13,863 nucleotides of DNA, from contig SKOQ01000140.1 in the NCBI GenBank assembly GCA_007119985.1, forward strand, positions 1 through 13,863, read 5' to 3'. A program made the position numbers and the translations under genes. Under the pieces are notes generated by a model. That model ran no database searches, was not told where the DNA came from, and saw only the letters and a program-made list of their open reading frames with translations. Shown here one piece after another: positions 1-8,295 of this stretch (position 1 is its first letter; each line of letters starts with the position of its first letter). Origin of the DNA: Marinospirillum sp. GTDB taxonomy: Bacteria > Pseudomonadota > Gammaproteobacteria > Pseudomonadales > Halomonadaceae.

Positions 1-24
1 ACTCAGATCAGTCCTTTGCAAGAA

Positions 25-1242
25 TTAAAAACTGCGTCCGCAGGCTACTGCAGAAGACCAGGCCCATTGAAAGTTAAATCCACCGAGCTGGCCGGTGACA
101 TCCAGTACTTCGCCAATAAAACGCACTTGCTCCAGCCCTTGAACGGCAAAGTTTTGAGATGAAATCTGCTCAGTCGCGACGCCCCCTAGCGTGACCTCAG
201 CGGTGCGATAGCCTTCGCTGCCTGCTGGCTTTAAGACCCAGTGATGAAGATACGCTGCCAGTTGATCGATCAAGTCATTAGAAAAGTCTGCAAGCCGTGT
301 TGGCAAAGGGCCGCGCCGCTGCTCGATTTCTTCGCAGAGGGTGATCGCCAAACGCTTAGGCAGTCTGTGTCCCAGCCAGGTGTGCAGCCCTATTTTGGCC
401 GCCTGTTGACGCTCTTGACGCAATGCAGCTTCTACGGTGCAATCAGGTAGCCAGTTGATCTTGATCTCTTGGCCTTCTTGCCAAAAGCTTGAAACTTGCA
501 ATATGGCCGGCCCAGAAAGCCCGCGATGGGTGATGAGAAGGTCATCAGTAAAGCTGTGCTCACCCGCTTGAATGCTCGTGCGGCAGCTTAAACCCGAGAG
601 AGGGGCAAAGCGCTCTTTATGTTCGGGATGGAGTGTGAGCGGGACTAAACCAGCACGAGTTGGCAGCACCTCAAGCCCGAACTGGCGTGCCAGCGTATAG
701 CCAATGCCTGTGGCTCCCATGGTTGGGATCGAGAGTCCACCTGTTGCAATCACTAAGGCTCCAGCATCGATCTGACCGAGTGAGGTGTGCAGCAGTACGC
801 CGTCAGCACGGGGTTGGACGGTTTCGAGCTGGGTGCGTAGATGGAGTTGGGCACCTGACCATTCCAGCTCAGTGAGCAATACACGCTGGATTTCTTTGCT
901 TGATTCTGCGCAAAAGAGCTGGCCGGGGTTTTTCTCGACATAATCCACGCCGTGGCGTTCCACCAGCTCAACAAAATCCTGCGGGGTGTAGCGCTTGAGG
1001 GCTGATTTACAAAAATGAGGGTTGCGGCTCAAATAATGCGCGGGTGTGGTATTCAGGTTGGTGAAGTTGCAGCGCCCGCCTCCAGACATCAACACCTTGC
1101 CAGCCGCTTTTTTTGCATGGTCGATCACAAGAACGCGAGCGCCTTGGTAGGCTGCGGTTGCGGCGCACATCAGACCCGCTGCGCCGGCGCCAAGGACAAC
1201 GATATCGGCCGTGATTGAAGAAGAAACAGACTGGGGTTGCAT
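25..1242 (-). CDS. yhiN: YhiN/HI0933-family FAD-dependent flavoprotein
   Basis: A 405-residue cytosolic flavoprotein of the HI0933/YhiN (BaiN-like) family, full length for the family (about 400). Residues 14-41 form the dinucleotide-binding fold: a hydrophobic strand, GAGAAG at 18-23, and an acidic residue, D41, ending the second strand to bind the ADP ribose of FAD. The family signature KVLMSGGGRCNFTN lies at about 49-62. The C-terminal FAD motif (GEVLDVTGQLGGFNFQWAW) lies near 377-395. It matches E. coli YhiN closely from memory across both motifs. A Clostridium relative, BaiN, acts in bile-acid dehydroxylation, but the reaction in proteobacteria is not established, so no substrate is assigned. 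The ATG at 1242 is preceded by AAGG at a normal distance. The gene is separated by 120 bases from the chemoreceptor upstream and appears to be a single transcription unit. Confidence 0.93.
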   Translation of the reverse strand: MQPQSVSSSITADIVVLGAGAAGLMCAATAAYQGARVLVIDHAKKAAGKVLMSGGGRCNFTNLNTTPAHYLSRNPHFCKSALKRYTPQDFVELVERHGVDYVEKNPGQLFCAESSKEIQRVLLTELEWSGAQLHLRTQLETVQPRADGVLLHTSLGQIDAGALVIATGGLSIPTMGATGIGYTLARQFGLEVLPTRAGLVPLTLHPEHKERFAPLSGLSCRTSIQAGEHSFTDDLLITHRGLSGPAILQVSSFWQEGQEIKINWLPDCTVEAALRQERQQAAKIGLHTWLGHRLPKRLAITLCEEIEQRRGPLPTRLADFSNDLIDQLAAYLHHWVLKPAGSEGYRTAEVTLGGVATEQISSQNFAVQGLEQVRFIGEVLDVTGQLGGFNFQWAWSSAVACGRSF

Positions 1243-1311
1243 CCATCAGTACCTTGTCACAAAAGCCCGCTTTGTCGGCCGACTTAAGAAAGAAAATTCA
1301 AAAAGTTCGCT

Positions 1312-1340
1312 AGTGTACCAGCTTGATCGGTTTTCTCCAG
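1312..1340 (-). promoter_or_regulatory. Candidate sigma70 promoter for the flavoprotein gene
   Basis: On the minus strand a -10 element TACACT (1312-1317) is preceded by TGG, giving an extended -10 (TGnTAnnnT). Exactly 17 bases upstream is a poor -35, CTGGAG (1335-1340). It would give a leader of about 60 bases. The extended -10 can compensate for the weak -35. This is motif matching only. Confidence 0.35.
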
Positions 1341-1362
1341 TTAGCTTTTACGCCTTGATTTC

Positions 1363-2979
1363 TCAGAGTTGAAAGCGCTGTGTTTCTTCCAGTAGTGTTT
1401 CTGAGGTGCGACTGAGTTGCTTGGCGGTGGTGAAGTTGGTTTCAAGAGCAAGCTGATTGTCATCTGCCATTTGGTTCATTTTGGCCATTTGTGTATGGAT
1501 GCTCTCGGTCGCAATGGATTGTTCCTCTGCTGTCGTTGCGATCTGTTGGCTGAGATCGGCAATGCTCAGTAAAGTCTCAAGAAGGCTGTTGAGCTCTTCT
1601 AGGGTGGCTTGAGCTTGATCTAGGGTACTTTGCGTCGCGGTACGGCTGGCGCTCATTCTTTGATCTGCGGCATTGGTTTGAGATAAGACTTCTTCGATCA
1701 CCTGCTCTATCTCGCTCGTGCTGGCGGCTGATCGGCTGGCTAAAAGGCGTACCTCATCGGCAACAACAGCAAACCCTCGTCCTTGCTCCCCAGCGCGAGC
1801 GGCTTCAATGGCGGCATTCAGCGCCAAAAGGTTGGTTTGCTCTGCGATTGAGCGAATAGTGTGGATGATTTGAGTGATGTTTTCTGAGTTGGCTTGCAGG
1901 GCTTGTAAAGTGCGGCTGGTATGCTCGATATGTTGATGCAAGGTGTGTGCGGTATGCACCGTTTTCTCTAATCTTTCTTGGCTGGCTTGGGCTTTTTCTT
2001 GTGTGCTCTGAATGGCCTGAGCTGTACTGATGATGCGTTGTGCAACTTCTTGGCTTGAGAGGTGCATTTGCTCTATTGCACTGGCTGAGGTGTGGGTGGA
2101 TTGTGCCTGTTCCTCCCCACGCTGCATGCAGTCATTGGATTGGTCAAAGACCACCTGGGCGGAATGAGCAACTTGATGTGCGTGGTTTTGTACGGCTTCA
2201 ATCAAACTTTTGAGCTGGGTTTGCATACTATTAAGATAGGCAAGCAGACTGTGAGTGCAGCGCTGATCATAGTGGATGGGTTGAGTGAGGTTGCCTTGAG
2301 CGATTTGATTCGCGGCTTCTACAGCGTAGCGCAGATCACCACCTAGAGCTTGGTGGATGCGGCGCAGAACCGAATAACCTATCGCCGCGAGCAGTAGCAA
2401 AGACAGCACAAAAATGCTGGCAGAAAAGAGAGCTGCCCGCCACGAGGCCTGCTGAACAGCTTGATAAACCACCTCACCCTGAGCACTTTGCCAGGCCAGA
2501 CGATCGAGTAAAGGATGGCGAAAGGCTTGCCAGCGTCGCGATTCATCAGGAAAGACTCGGGCGATAGCGTCACGATCGGCCTGACGAGCGGTGTGCATCA
2601 GCTGATCGGCCCAAGTTAGCCATTCGTTCTGCAGCTGGATTAATTCGCGTACCGCCTGAGGCTCAGCAATCAAGCCAGCTTGATCCAGCGCCTGAATTTG
2701 TGTGACGGTCGCTTGAATTTCTTCTTGTGCGCGTTGAAAGCTGATATCAGGCTGTGGGCTCGCTGGATTATTGGTTTTAGATAAAACAGCCAGACGCAGG
2801 CCAAGGGATTCATAAAAGAGGCGTGTCATCTGGCGCTCGACTTCACTGTCTTGCTGCACATAGTCTTCAAACAGGCTCAAGCTGGATTTCATTAAGGCAA
2901 AGGTTGTGCCTGTTGCGAGCAGCAGAAGGAGAGTGGCGGCGCTAATCAGTTGAATCAGAGACAAACGAATATTGATCAT
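1363..2979 (-). CDS. Methyl-accepting chemotaxis protein with short helical periplasmic domain
   Basis: A transmembrane chemoreceptor of 538 residues. Topology: TM1 about 9-29, a periplasmic domain of about 150 mostly helical residues (30-182) compatible with a four-helix-bundle sensor, TM2 about 183-203, HAMP about 204-257, then a long signalling coiled coil. The hairpin tip that contacts CheA/CheW is EQTNLLALNAAIEAARAGE at 380-398, followed by GRGFAVVADEVR at 400-411. The ligand cannot be deduced. The reading frame is open to an ATG at 3078, but the ATG at 2979 is preferred: AGGA lies five bases before it, the protein then begins directly with a short basic segment and TM1, and the extra 33 residues are not receptor-like. 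There is no C-terminal CheR/CheB-binding pentapeptide (it ends RFQL). The tip-to-C-terminus length (150 residues) equals that of the receptor at 10644-12569. Confidence 0.92.
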   Translation of the reverse strand: MINIRLSLIQLISAATLLLLLATGTTFALMKSSLSLFEDYVQQDSEVERQMTRLFYESLGLRLAVLSKTNNPASPQPDISFQRAQEEIQATVTQIQALDQAGLIAEPQAVRELIQLQNEWLTWADQLMHTARQADRDAIARVFPDESRRWQAFRHPLLDRLAWQSAQGEVVYQAVQQASWRAALFSASIFVLSLLLLAAIGYSVLRRIHQALGGDLRYAVEAANQIAQGNLTQPIHYDQRCTHSLLAYLNSMQTQLKSLIEAVQNHAHQVAHSAQVVFDQSNDCMQRGEEQAQSTHTSASAIEQMHLSSQEVAQRIISTAQAIQSTQEKAQASQERLEKTVHTAHTLHQHIEHTSRTLQALQANSENITQIIHTIRSIAEQTNLLALNAAIEAARAGEQGRGFAVVADEVRLLASRSAASTSEIEQVIEEVLSQTNAADQRMSASRTATQSTLDQAQATLEELNSLLETLLSIADLSQQIATTAEEQSIATESIHTQMAKMNQMADDNQLALETNFTTAKQLSRTSETLLEETQRFQL

Positions 2980-3229
2980 TGGCATCCTGCACACAGAAGT
3001 CGGTCTTAATGATAAGAGAGGGGATCTCTTGACGGAGTGAGTCTGTACTGGATAGTTGAGTGTCGAGTGCATTGACAAGGCTCAATAGGCTAGCAGTCTT
3101 CTTATGCAAGAAGGATGATGTAGGACAAACTTTTTGTTCTGGACTCCCTTCCTTGGCAGTCCAGCCTCAATCGAGGCAGCTGAAAGCTTCAGGCGACTTG
3201 CATCACGAGAAGAGTTAATCAGAGATTTC
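2980..3229. other. Intergenic region after the antiporter operon, with small dyads
   Basis: This 250-base non-coding stretch lies between the end of the antiporter operon and the chemoreceptor. It holds three small hairpin candidates: 3180-3192 (5-bp stem, 3-base loop), 3164-3177 (GCCTC/GAGGC, 4-base loop) and 3139-3164 (CTGGACT/AGTCCAG, 12-base loop). None is followed by a clear U-run in the minus-strand transcript, so an intrinsic terminator for the operon is possible but not convincing. TCACGAGAA occurs twice (3203-3211 and 3235-3243), the second copy running into the end of the operon. A weak -10-like TATCAT (minus strand, 3009-3014) with a poor -35 17 bases upstream could serve the chemoreceptor. 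No sigma28-type flagellar promoter was seen. Confidence 0.4.
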
Positions 3230-4999
3230 TTAAGTCACGAGAAAGTAAAGACTAGCCAGTAGCGCACAGCCACACAGGAACAGCAACGCCATCTTTTGGC
3301 GAATAAGAGCTTCGAGCGTCACTAGCCTATCCGCTCTCTGATCTTGCGGCTGGCGCTGTTTGATCCAATCAAGGGTGCGCTGTGCGAGGTTCAGCTCTGC
3401 TTCACGCCAAGGCGCGAGGCTTTGCCAAAGACGCCGTGCTAACCAGCTGAGGGGCAGGAGCAGGTCTCCCGGTGGCCAATTGGGTAAAGAAATGGGCTTG
3501 ATTTTGATCCATGCCAGCGTGAGCAGCAACATCACCAGCGGCAGCCAAGCTAATTCAAGCCAACCGCTGAAGTCGGGCCAGAGTAGCGCCATGCTGTGCG
3601 TGGCGGGCAGCCACCAAGGCAAGGCTAGGGCAGACAGCATGAGGCCGAGCCAAGCGAGCTGTTGGCTGATCGGTGGCGTTTCAGCGTGGGGTTGCGCTGG
3701 CATCAAAGCCCAGAGGCGCGTCAGATAGCGCAGCATCAATAGTGTTGTCCCCCCAGCACCGAGCGTCAGCCAGATGACCAGCTGAGACCAATCGTGGGCA
3801 TACAGTCCCTGCTTGAGCATCCATTTGGTTACCAATCCACTGGTGAGCAGGCCAGTTAAGGCCAGCGGTGGCAAGAGCGTCAGCAGCAGCAACAGCGCCA
3901 GTGGCCAGCGAGGCGGTTTTTCTGCTAAGCCGACAGCCAGAAACAACGCCCCCTTGTTCAGCCCATGGTGAGCGACAAAAAACAGCAAAGCCGGCAGCAC
4001 GAGAGGCCATAGAGCGGGATCGATCAAGCTCGCGCCCAACACGGCCACCATCATTCCCATTTGGCTGATACTGGAATAGGCGAGGACAGCCTTGGGATGG
4101 CTTTGGAGGAGGCCAGGCAGAACCGCGCCCAGCATGCTGATCAGCCCTGCCACTAAAAAGATCTGTCCCCATACTGGCCAGCTGACCTGCCCCAGCGGCA
4201 GAAGCAAGCACCAGCCAAGCAGACCGGCTTTGATCATCGCGCCAGAGAGCACGGCACTGGCTGGTGTGGGTGCGACAGGGTGGGCCAGAGGGAGCCAGAG
4301 GTGCAGCAAGGGTAAGCCTGCCTTAACGCCGAAACCGAGCAGCAGGCAGCTGAGGATCCATATCGATGGCTCCGAGGTCATTAAGCTGGCCGCTGCCGCG
4401 CTCATTTGTGGAGCAGCAGCTTGTTGGCTGAGACCAATCAATGCTGCCAGCATCGTGGCCTCTCCCAATAAAGCCATGGTGAGATAAACCCGACCAGCAT
4501 ATAAAGCGCTGGCCTTGCGAGAATCAATCACCAGACCATAGGCCGCAAAGGTCATTAAGGCAAAACCCAGATAAAAGCTAGCGATATCCTCAGCAATAAT
4601 CAGTAAAAGATTGCCGCTCAAGGTCAGCAGCCACAAGGTAGCAAAGCCCATCTTGTTAGAAGCGGGCTGATCTGGCTGAGTTGAATGGGTCGCCGTAGCA
4701 AAGTAACCCCGCGCATAGAGCCCAGCCATCAACCACAAGAGGGCGGTCATGACCAAAAAAACCTGACGCAACTCATCGAGCCACCAGAGGCTACCCAGAA
4801 GCAGGAAGGGCAGGTGCAGGGCGGTCTCAGCAGGGTCTGCTGGCATCAAGAGCGCCAGAGCGAGAGCAGGTAAGGGCGCACTGACCCAGAGCCAGTTCAA
4901 AGCGGCCCAACGGCGTCCCATCGCCATCATCAGCAAATAAAAGCAAGCCAGCGTGAAGGGCCATAATGGAGTGGTCAGCAGCAAAAAAGACGCCATCAT
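3230..4999 (-). CDS. Third MrpD/NuoL-like antiporter subunit (D3), lacking the TM5 glutamate
   Basis: A 589-residue integral membrane protein of the proton-conducting antiporter-like family (Proton_antipo_M core about 120-400). Family lysines and histidine are visible: K226 in GVKAGLPLLHLWLP, H233, K257 (MIKAG), K349 (LNKGALF) and K392 (VTKWM). At the site of the conserved TM5 glutamate the sequence reads FALM, with A147. The spacing A147-K226 (79) is identical to E134-K213 in D1, so the alignment is firm. It is about 90 residues longer than D1 and D2. After a helix near 484-500 comes a polar, amphipathic stretch (about 501-568) and a terminal helix (570-588), like the lateral-helix arm of NuoL/MrpA. 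The start at 4999 forms an ATGA overlap with the D2 stop and has GGGAG eight bases upstream; an in-frame ATG at 5134 would add 45 non-membrane residues inside D2. Last gene of the operon. Confidence 0.88.
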   Translation of the reverse strand: MMASFLLLTTPLWPFTLACFYLLMMAMGRRWAALNWLWVSAPLPALALALLMPADPAETALHLPFLLLGSLWWLDELRQVFLVMTALLWLMAGLYARGYFATATHSTQPDQPASNKMGFATLWLLTLSGNLLLIIAEDIASFYLGFALMTFAAYGLVIDSRKASALYAGRVYLTMALLGEATMLAALIGLSQQAAAPQMSAAAASLMTSEPSIWILSCLLLGFGVKAGLPLLHLWLPLAHPVAPTPASAVLSGAMIKAGLLGWCLLLPLGQVSWPVWGQIFLVAGLISMLGAVLPGLLQSHPKAVLAYSSISQMGMMVAVLGASLIDPALWPLVLPALLFFVAHHGLNKGALFLAVGLAEKPPRWPLALLLLLTLLPPLALTGLLTSGLVTKWMLKQGLYAHDWSQLVIWLTLGAGGTTLLMLRYLTRLWALMPAQPHAETPPISQQLAWLGLMLSALALPWWLPATHSMALLWPDFSGWLELAWLPLVMLLLTLAWIKIKPISLPNWPPGDLLLPLSWLARRLWQSLAPWREAELNLAQRTLDWIKQRQPQDQRADRLVTLEALIRQKMALLFLCGCALLASLYFLVT

Positions 5000-6495
5000 G
5001 GTAGATACTCCCGTTGAATGATCAGCTCGACCCACGCCAAGGGGCTGAGGGCTGAAGCAGCAAAAAGACCTGCTAAAAGACTGAGCGTGGCGGTCACGAC
5101 GGGGGGGATTAAAAGCCACGCACCGGTATCCCAACGTCCTAACTGTCTTTCATGTGGCCAGGGCTCTGTTTGCGGTTTAAACCAAATACGATACAGCAGG
5201 GGCAAAAAGTAAGCGGCATTCAGCAGGCTGCTCGCCAAGAGAACAGGGATGACCCAATAGGCTTGGATGGCCACGGCGCCGCTGGCGAGATACCACTTGC
5301 TGATAAATCCAGCTAAAGGAGGCAGGCCAATCATCCCCAGTGCGCCGAGCGTAAAGCACAGACTGGTGGCAGGCATCCGCCGCCCTGCACCATCGAGTTG
5401 ATCAATGCGGTGGATACCGAGTGTTTCAGCATAGTTGCCCGCGCAGAAGAACAGGGTCACCTTCATTAAGCCCTGATGAAGCAGGTGCACCAAACCACCG
5501 AGAGTCCCTAAGGGACCAAAGAGGCTAATCCCCAGCGCGATATAAGACACCTGGCTGACGGTCGAGTATGCCAGCCGCTTTTTGATATCGGTTTGGCTGA
5601 GTGCGCGAATGGAGCCATATAAAATAGTGAAGGCTGCGGCCAAGCCAAGCGGAAGAAGCAGCCCAAGCTCCCAGCTCAGAGTGATGCCGTAGACATCATA
5701 GACCACCCGCACAATACCAAAGGCACCCGCCTTGACAACCGCAACGGCATGCAGCAGAGCACTGACGGGAGCGGGTGCGACCATCGCCTGAGGGAGCCAG
5801 CCATGCAAAGGCACCATCGCCGCTTTGACGGCCAAGCCCAAGATCAGTAGCAGGAAAATGCCTTGGAGCAGATGAGGCTGCTGTTGCGCCAGTGCCACCA
5901 GCGCATCTTTTTCGGCAAAGGGTACCGCTCCCACTAGGCTATGCAGGGCCAAGACCCCTAGCAGCAGGACTAGGCCGCCTGCCAAGGTGTATTGTAAATA
6001 GATGCGCCCAGCGCGAAGTGCGGCAGGTGTGCCCTTGTGTACCACCAGAGGATAGGTGGAGAGGGTGAGAAGCTCATAAAAAATCACGAAGGTGAAGAGG
6101 TTGCCGGCAAAGGCAATGCCGAGGGTGGAGGCCACACAAAGGCTGAAAAAGCCAAAAAAGCGGCGGCGATTGGGCGTTTGTTCTAGATAGCCTATGGCAT
6201 AAATGGTGGTGAAGAGCCAAAGAACAGAAGACAGGCCAGCAAACAGCACGCCCAGCGCATCCGCTCGGAGCACAAAATCGACATCCTGCATCAGCGGAAA
6301 CTGGGTCACGAACTCTTCGCCGCGACTGACGCCGATCAGAATCAGCACCATCAGCAGAATTTTAAATAAGGCTGCCGCTAGGTTCACACTGGTGCGCAGC
6401 TGGCTGCTGTGCTCTGGAATCCAGAAGATCAGCGCTGCGGCAATCAAAGAGGTCGAGAGGACAGTCAGAGGCAACCAAAAATGAAGATCTAGCAT
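4996..6495 (-). CDS. mnhD: Second MrpD-like proton-conducting antiporter subunit (D2)
   Basis: A 499-residue polytopic inner-membrane subunit of the Mrp/NuoL-M-N antiporter family. Charged residues of the proton path are present: E141 in FYELLTLSTYPLV (TM5), K224 and H231 in LAVKAAMVPLHGWLP (TM7), K255 in AVVKAGAFG (TM8), K345 in GLMKVTLFF and K400 in GFISKWYL (TM12). It should be a complete ion-translocating channel within the complex. The start at 6495 is chosen because AGGAGG lies six bases upstream and the protein then opens with its first membrane helix; the in-frame ATG at 6540 lacks this. The gene overlaps the end of D1 by 7 bases and shares an ATGA overlap with D3, which suggests coupled translation. 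Calling it MrpD is by family; it could occupy the place of the ND5-like part of MrpA, which is absent. Confidence 0.9.
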   Translation of the reverse strand: MLDLHFWLPLTVLSTSLIAAALIFWIPEHSSQLRTSVNLAAALFKILLMVLILIGVSRGEEFVTQFPLMQDVDFVLRADALGVLFAGLSSVLWLFTTIYAIGYLEQTPNRRRFFGFFSLCVASTLGIAFAGNLFTFVIFYELLTLSTYPLVVHKGTPAALRAGRIYLQYTLAGGLVLLLGVLALHSLVGAVPFAEKDALVALAQQQPHLLQGIFLLLILGLAVKAAMVPLHGWLPQAMVAPAPVSALLHAVAVVKAGAFGIVRVVYDVYGITLSWELGLLLPLGLAAAFTILYGSIRALSQTDIKKRLAYSTVSQVSYIALGISLFGPLGTLGGLVHLLHQGLMKVTLFFCAGNYAETLGIHRIDQLDGAGRRMPATSLCFTLGALGMIGLPPLAGFISKWYLASGAVAIQAYWVIPVLLASSLLNAAYFLPLLYRIWFKPQTEPWPHERQLGRWDTGAWLLIPPVVTATLSLLAGLFAASALSPLAWVELIIQREYLP

Positions 6496-7961
6496 GCGAA
6501 GCCTCCTAAGCAGCTGGCCTGCATCCAAGTGATCGGCCAATAGGATGCCAAACCTAAAGCCAGAGCCCCTAGCGCTAAGAGTAAGGCGGAGAGATCCAGC
6601 ATTATGGATGGATGGTGAAAGTGATCACCTTCATCGGACTCTTCGGTAAAGCAGAAGTGAAACACCTTAAAGATATACAGTGCGCTGAGCAGGCTACCTA
6701 GTAGCAGAATCGCGATCCACCATCCCTGGCCGCTGATCAAGGCACTGTGCAGCATGAGCCATTTGGCGGTGAAGCCGCCACTCGGTGGCAGGCCCATCAA
6801 GCTGACACCAGCCAAGCCAAAGCCCAGCAAGGAGAAGGGCAGGTGACGGCCTACACCATGCAAGCCTTTGAGTTCATTCTGTCCCATCGCCAGGACCAGA
6901 TTGCCTGCCGCGAGGAACATCGCCGCTTTAGCGAGTCCGTGGGCGAGCAATTGCATCCATAAGCCTTCCCAAGCAAGGGAAACGGCCAGCTGGCTGGTGG
7001 CGCCAAAAATTAATGGGAAGACCAGCATCAAGTAGCCAAGTTGTGCCACGGTGGAATAGGCCACTAAAGGCTTGAGTTGATCCTGACGCCAAGCCATCCA
7101 GCCACCCCAGAGAATCGCCCCAGCACCTAAGGCTCCCAGCCCTTGGCCTAGCCAATAGAGTAAGGCCTCTTCGCTGGCTTGAGGCCAGACTAATTCTAGC
7201 CAGAGACGCACCAGAATCACAAAGGAAGCCTTGGCAACTAACCCAGAGAGAAGTGCGCTGACAGGTGGCAAGGCGCGGGCATGCGCCGGAGGGAGCCAAG
7301 TATGCAGCGGAAAAATTGCCGTTTTAAGCAGCAAGCCGAGTGTCATGCTGGCCAGTGCCATCCAGGTGAGTGGATTGAGCGTCAGCTGCTGGCTGAGCTG
7401 ATGGAGATCGAGCGTGCCATATGCGCCATATAAAAGCCCAACGCCCAGCAGGTAGGCCAAGGAGCCAAGCAGTGCAGCATATAAATAGCGCAGGCTTGCA
7501 CCGAGAGCTTCTTTTTGTCCGGTGAGGGCAATCAGCCCGACCGAGCTGAGGCCAAGCAGTTCAAGGCCCACATAAAGATTGAAGAGGTCTCCCGAGAGCC
7601 AGACGACATTCAGGCCAGACCAGCAAAAAGCAAACAGCGGCCAGAAGTAGACTTGTGCACGGGGATAATCAATTAAATAGTGGCTGGCATGAAGTGCAGA
7701 GAAGCTCATAACGACCCAGGTGAGCCACAATAAAAGATGGGTGACGCCCTCCATGCGCAGAGCAATACCCAGTGGTGGGGCCCAGCCACCGAGATGCACC
7801 TGCTGCCCCCAGCCCTCAAGTGATATCGCGAGCAGCACCAGACCTTGCAATAGAATAAACAGAAAAGCGAGCGCCTGTGCCCAGCGGCGGGGTGTCGCCA
7901 AACCCGCGAGCGCCCAGACCAGGGGTAGCATGACTAACCAAGGGATCAGGTGCGTACTCAT
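6489..7961 (-). CDS. mnhD: First MrpD-like cation/H+ antiporter subunit (D1)
   Basis: A 490-residue polytopic membrane protein following directly on subunit C, the usual place of MrpD. Ion-path residues are intact: E134 in VGLELLGLSSVGL (TM5), K213 and H220 in LLKTAIFPLHTWLPPAH (TM7), K244 in LVAKASF (TM8), K345 in HGLAKAAMFL and K400 in GFTAKWLMLHS (TM12). The protein is slightly shorter than D2 and clearly divergent from D2 and D3, so the three copies are old paralogues. A histidine- and acid-rich loop (EESDEGDHFHH, 440-450) lies before the last two helices. The start at 7961 is set by AGGAG five bases upstream and by an ATGA overlap with the stop of subunit C. An in-frame ATG 21 codons further up would add a charged, non-membrane leader and is rejected. 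Confidence 0.92.
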   Translation of the reverse strand: MSTHLIPWLVMLPLVWALAGLATPRRWAQALAFLFILLQGLVLLAISLEGWGQQVHLGGWAPPLGIALRMEGVTHLLLWLTWVVMSFSALHASHYLIDYPRAQVYFWPLFAFCWSGLNVVWLSGDLFNLYVGLELLGLSSVGLIALTGQKEALGASLRYLYAALLGSLAYLLGVGLLYGAYGTLDLHQLSQQLTLNPLTWMALASMTLGLLLKTAIFPLHTWLPPAHARALPPVSALLSGLVAKASFVILVRLWLELVWPQASEEALLYWLGQGLGALGAGAILWGGWMAWRQDQLKPLVAYSTVAQLGYLMLVFPLIFGATSQLAVSLAWEGLWMQLLAHGLAKAAMFLAAGNLVLAMGQNELKGLHGVGRHLPFSLLGFGLAGVSLMGLPPSGGFTAKWLMLHSALISGQGWWIAILLLGSLLSALYIFKVFHFCFTEESDEGDHFHHPSIMLDLSALLLALGALALGLASYWPITWMQASCLGGFAC

Positions 7962-8278
7962 GATTTCTCCTGCTGCTGTGGCGTGTCTTCCGGCAAGGTG
8001 ACCTCTCCGGTGAGGTGATACCAACGTCTGACTAGGACCAAGGCAAGGGCCGTCGCGGCCACGGCAACGACAATGCCCGTTAAAACCAGCGCCTGAGGGA
8101 CGGCATCCACATCCTGCGCGCTATGTTGAGCTAAACCGACCATAACTAAAAAGCAGCCACTGCCCATCAGATTGAACGCCATCAGGCGACGCAGTAGATG
8201 GCTGTGCAATACAAATCCCAGTAGACCGAGTAGAAGCAACAGTGCGCCAGTCAGGGTATAAAGCAACATACTTGACAT
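7958..8278 (-). CDS. mnhC: Mrp antiporter subunit C (NuoK-like)
   Basis: A 106-residue membrane protein with three helices (about 5-24, 28-51 and 61-84), homologous to NuoK of complex I and MrpC/MnhC. The characteristic segment is DAVPQALVLTGIVVAVAATA (57-76), matching the family pattern in which a DPxPQALVLTxIVI motif opens the third helix; here Ala replaces the first proline. In the Mrp complex this subunit links the small-subunit half to the D-type channel. The C-terminal tail (about 87-106) is polar and cytoplasmic. AGGAG lies eleven bases before the ATG, a slightly long spacing. The gene is 17 bases after the B-like fusion gene, the widest gap in the operon, and overlaps D1 by ATGA. Confidence 0.92.
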   Translation of the reverse strand: MSSMLLYTLTGALLLLLGLLGFVLHSHLLRRLMAFNLMGSGCFLVMVGLAQHSAQDVDAVPQALVLTGIVVAVAATALALVLVRRWYHLTGEVTLPEDTPQQQEKS

Positions 8279-8295
8279 GACAGGGGATTCTCCTT

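Noticed and set aside
1274..1283. Palindrome GTCGGCCGAC in the leader of the flavoprotein gene
   Set aside because: A 10-base palindrome is common in DNA of this composition; no second copy or promoter overlap supports an operator.
3203..3243. TCACGAGAA direct repeat near the end of the operon, possible attachment site
   Set aside because: Only nine bases, 32 bases apart, with no mobile gene or tRNA nearby; may well be chance.
3681..4211. A 176-codon open frame inside D3 on the same strand in another frame
   Set aside because: It has no ribosome site or family likeness and is arginine/alanine-rich as expected from reading a GC-rich leucine-rich membrane gene out of frame. D3 is clearly the real gene here.
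4092..4487. A 131-codon open frame on the plus strand opposite D3
   Set aside because: Low-complexity antisense frame over a conserved membrane gene, with no recognisable domain and no promoter or ribosome site.
5101..5107. Run of seven G in D2 (and another at 12904-12910 in phaC), possible phase-variation tract
   Set aside because: Seven bases is short for a contingency tract; both encode normal Pro-Pro pairs in conserved segments and the frames are intact.
5000..5134. N-terminal extension of D3 to an ATG at 5134
   Set aside because: It lies wholly inside D2, adds a cysteine- and arginine-rich non-membrane leader, and competes with an ATGA-coupled start that has a ribosome site.
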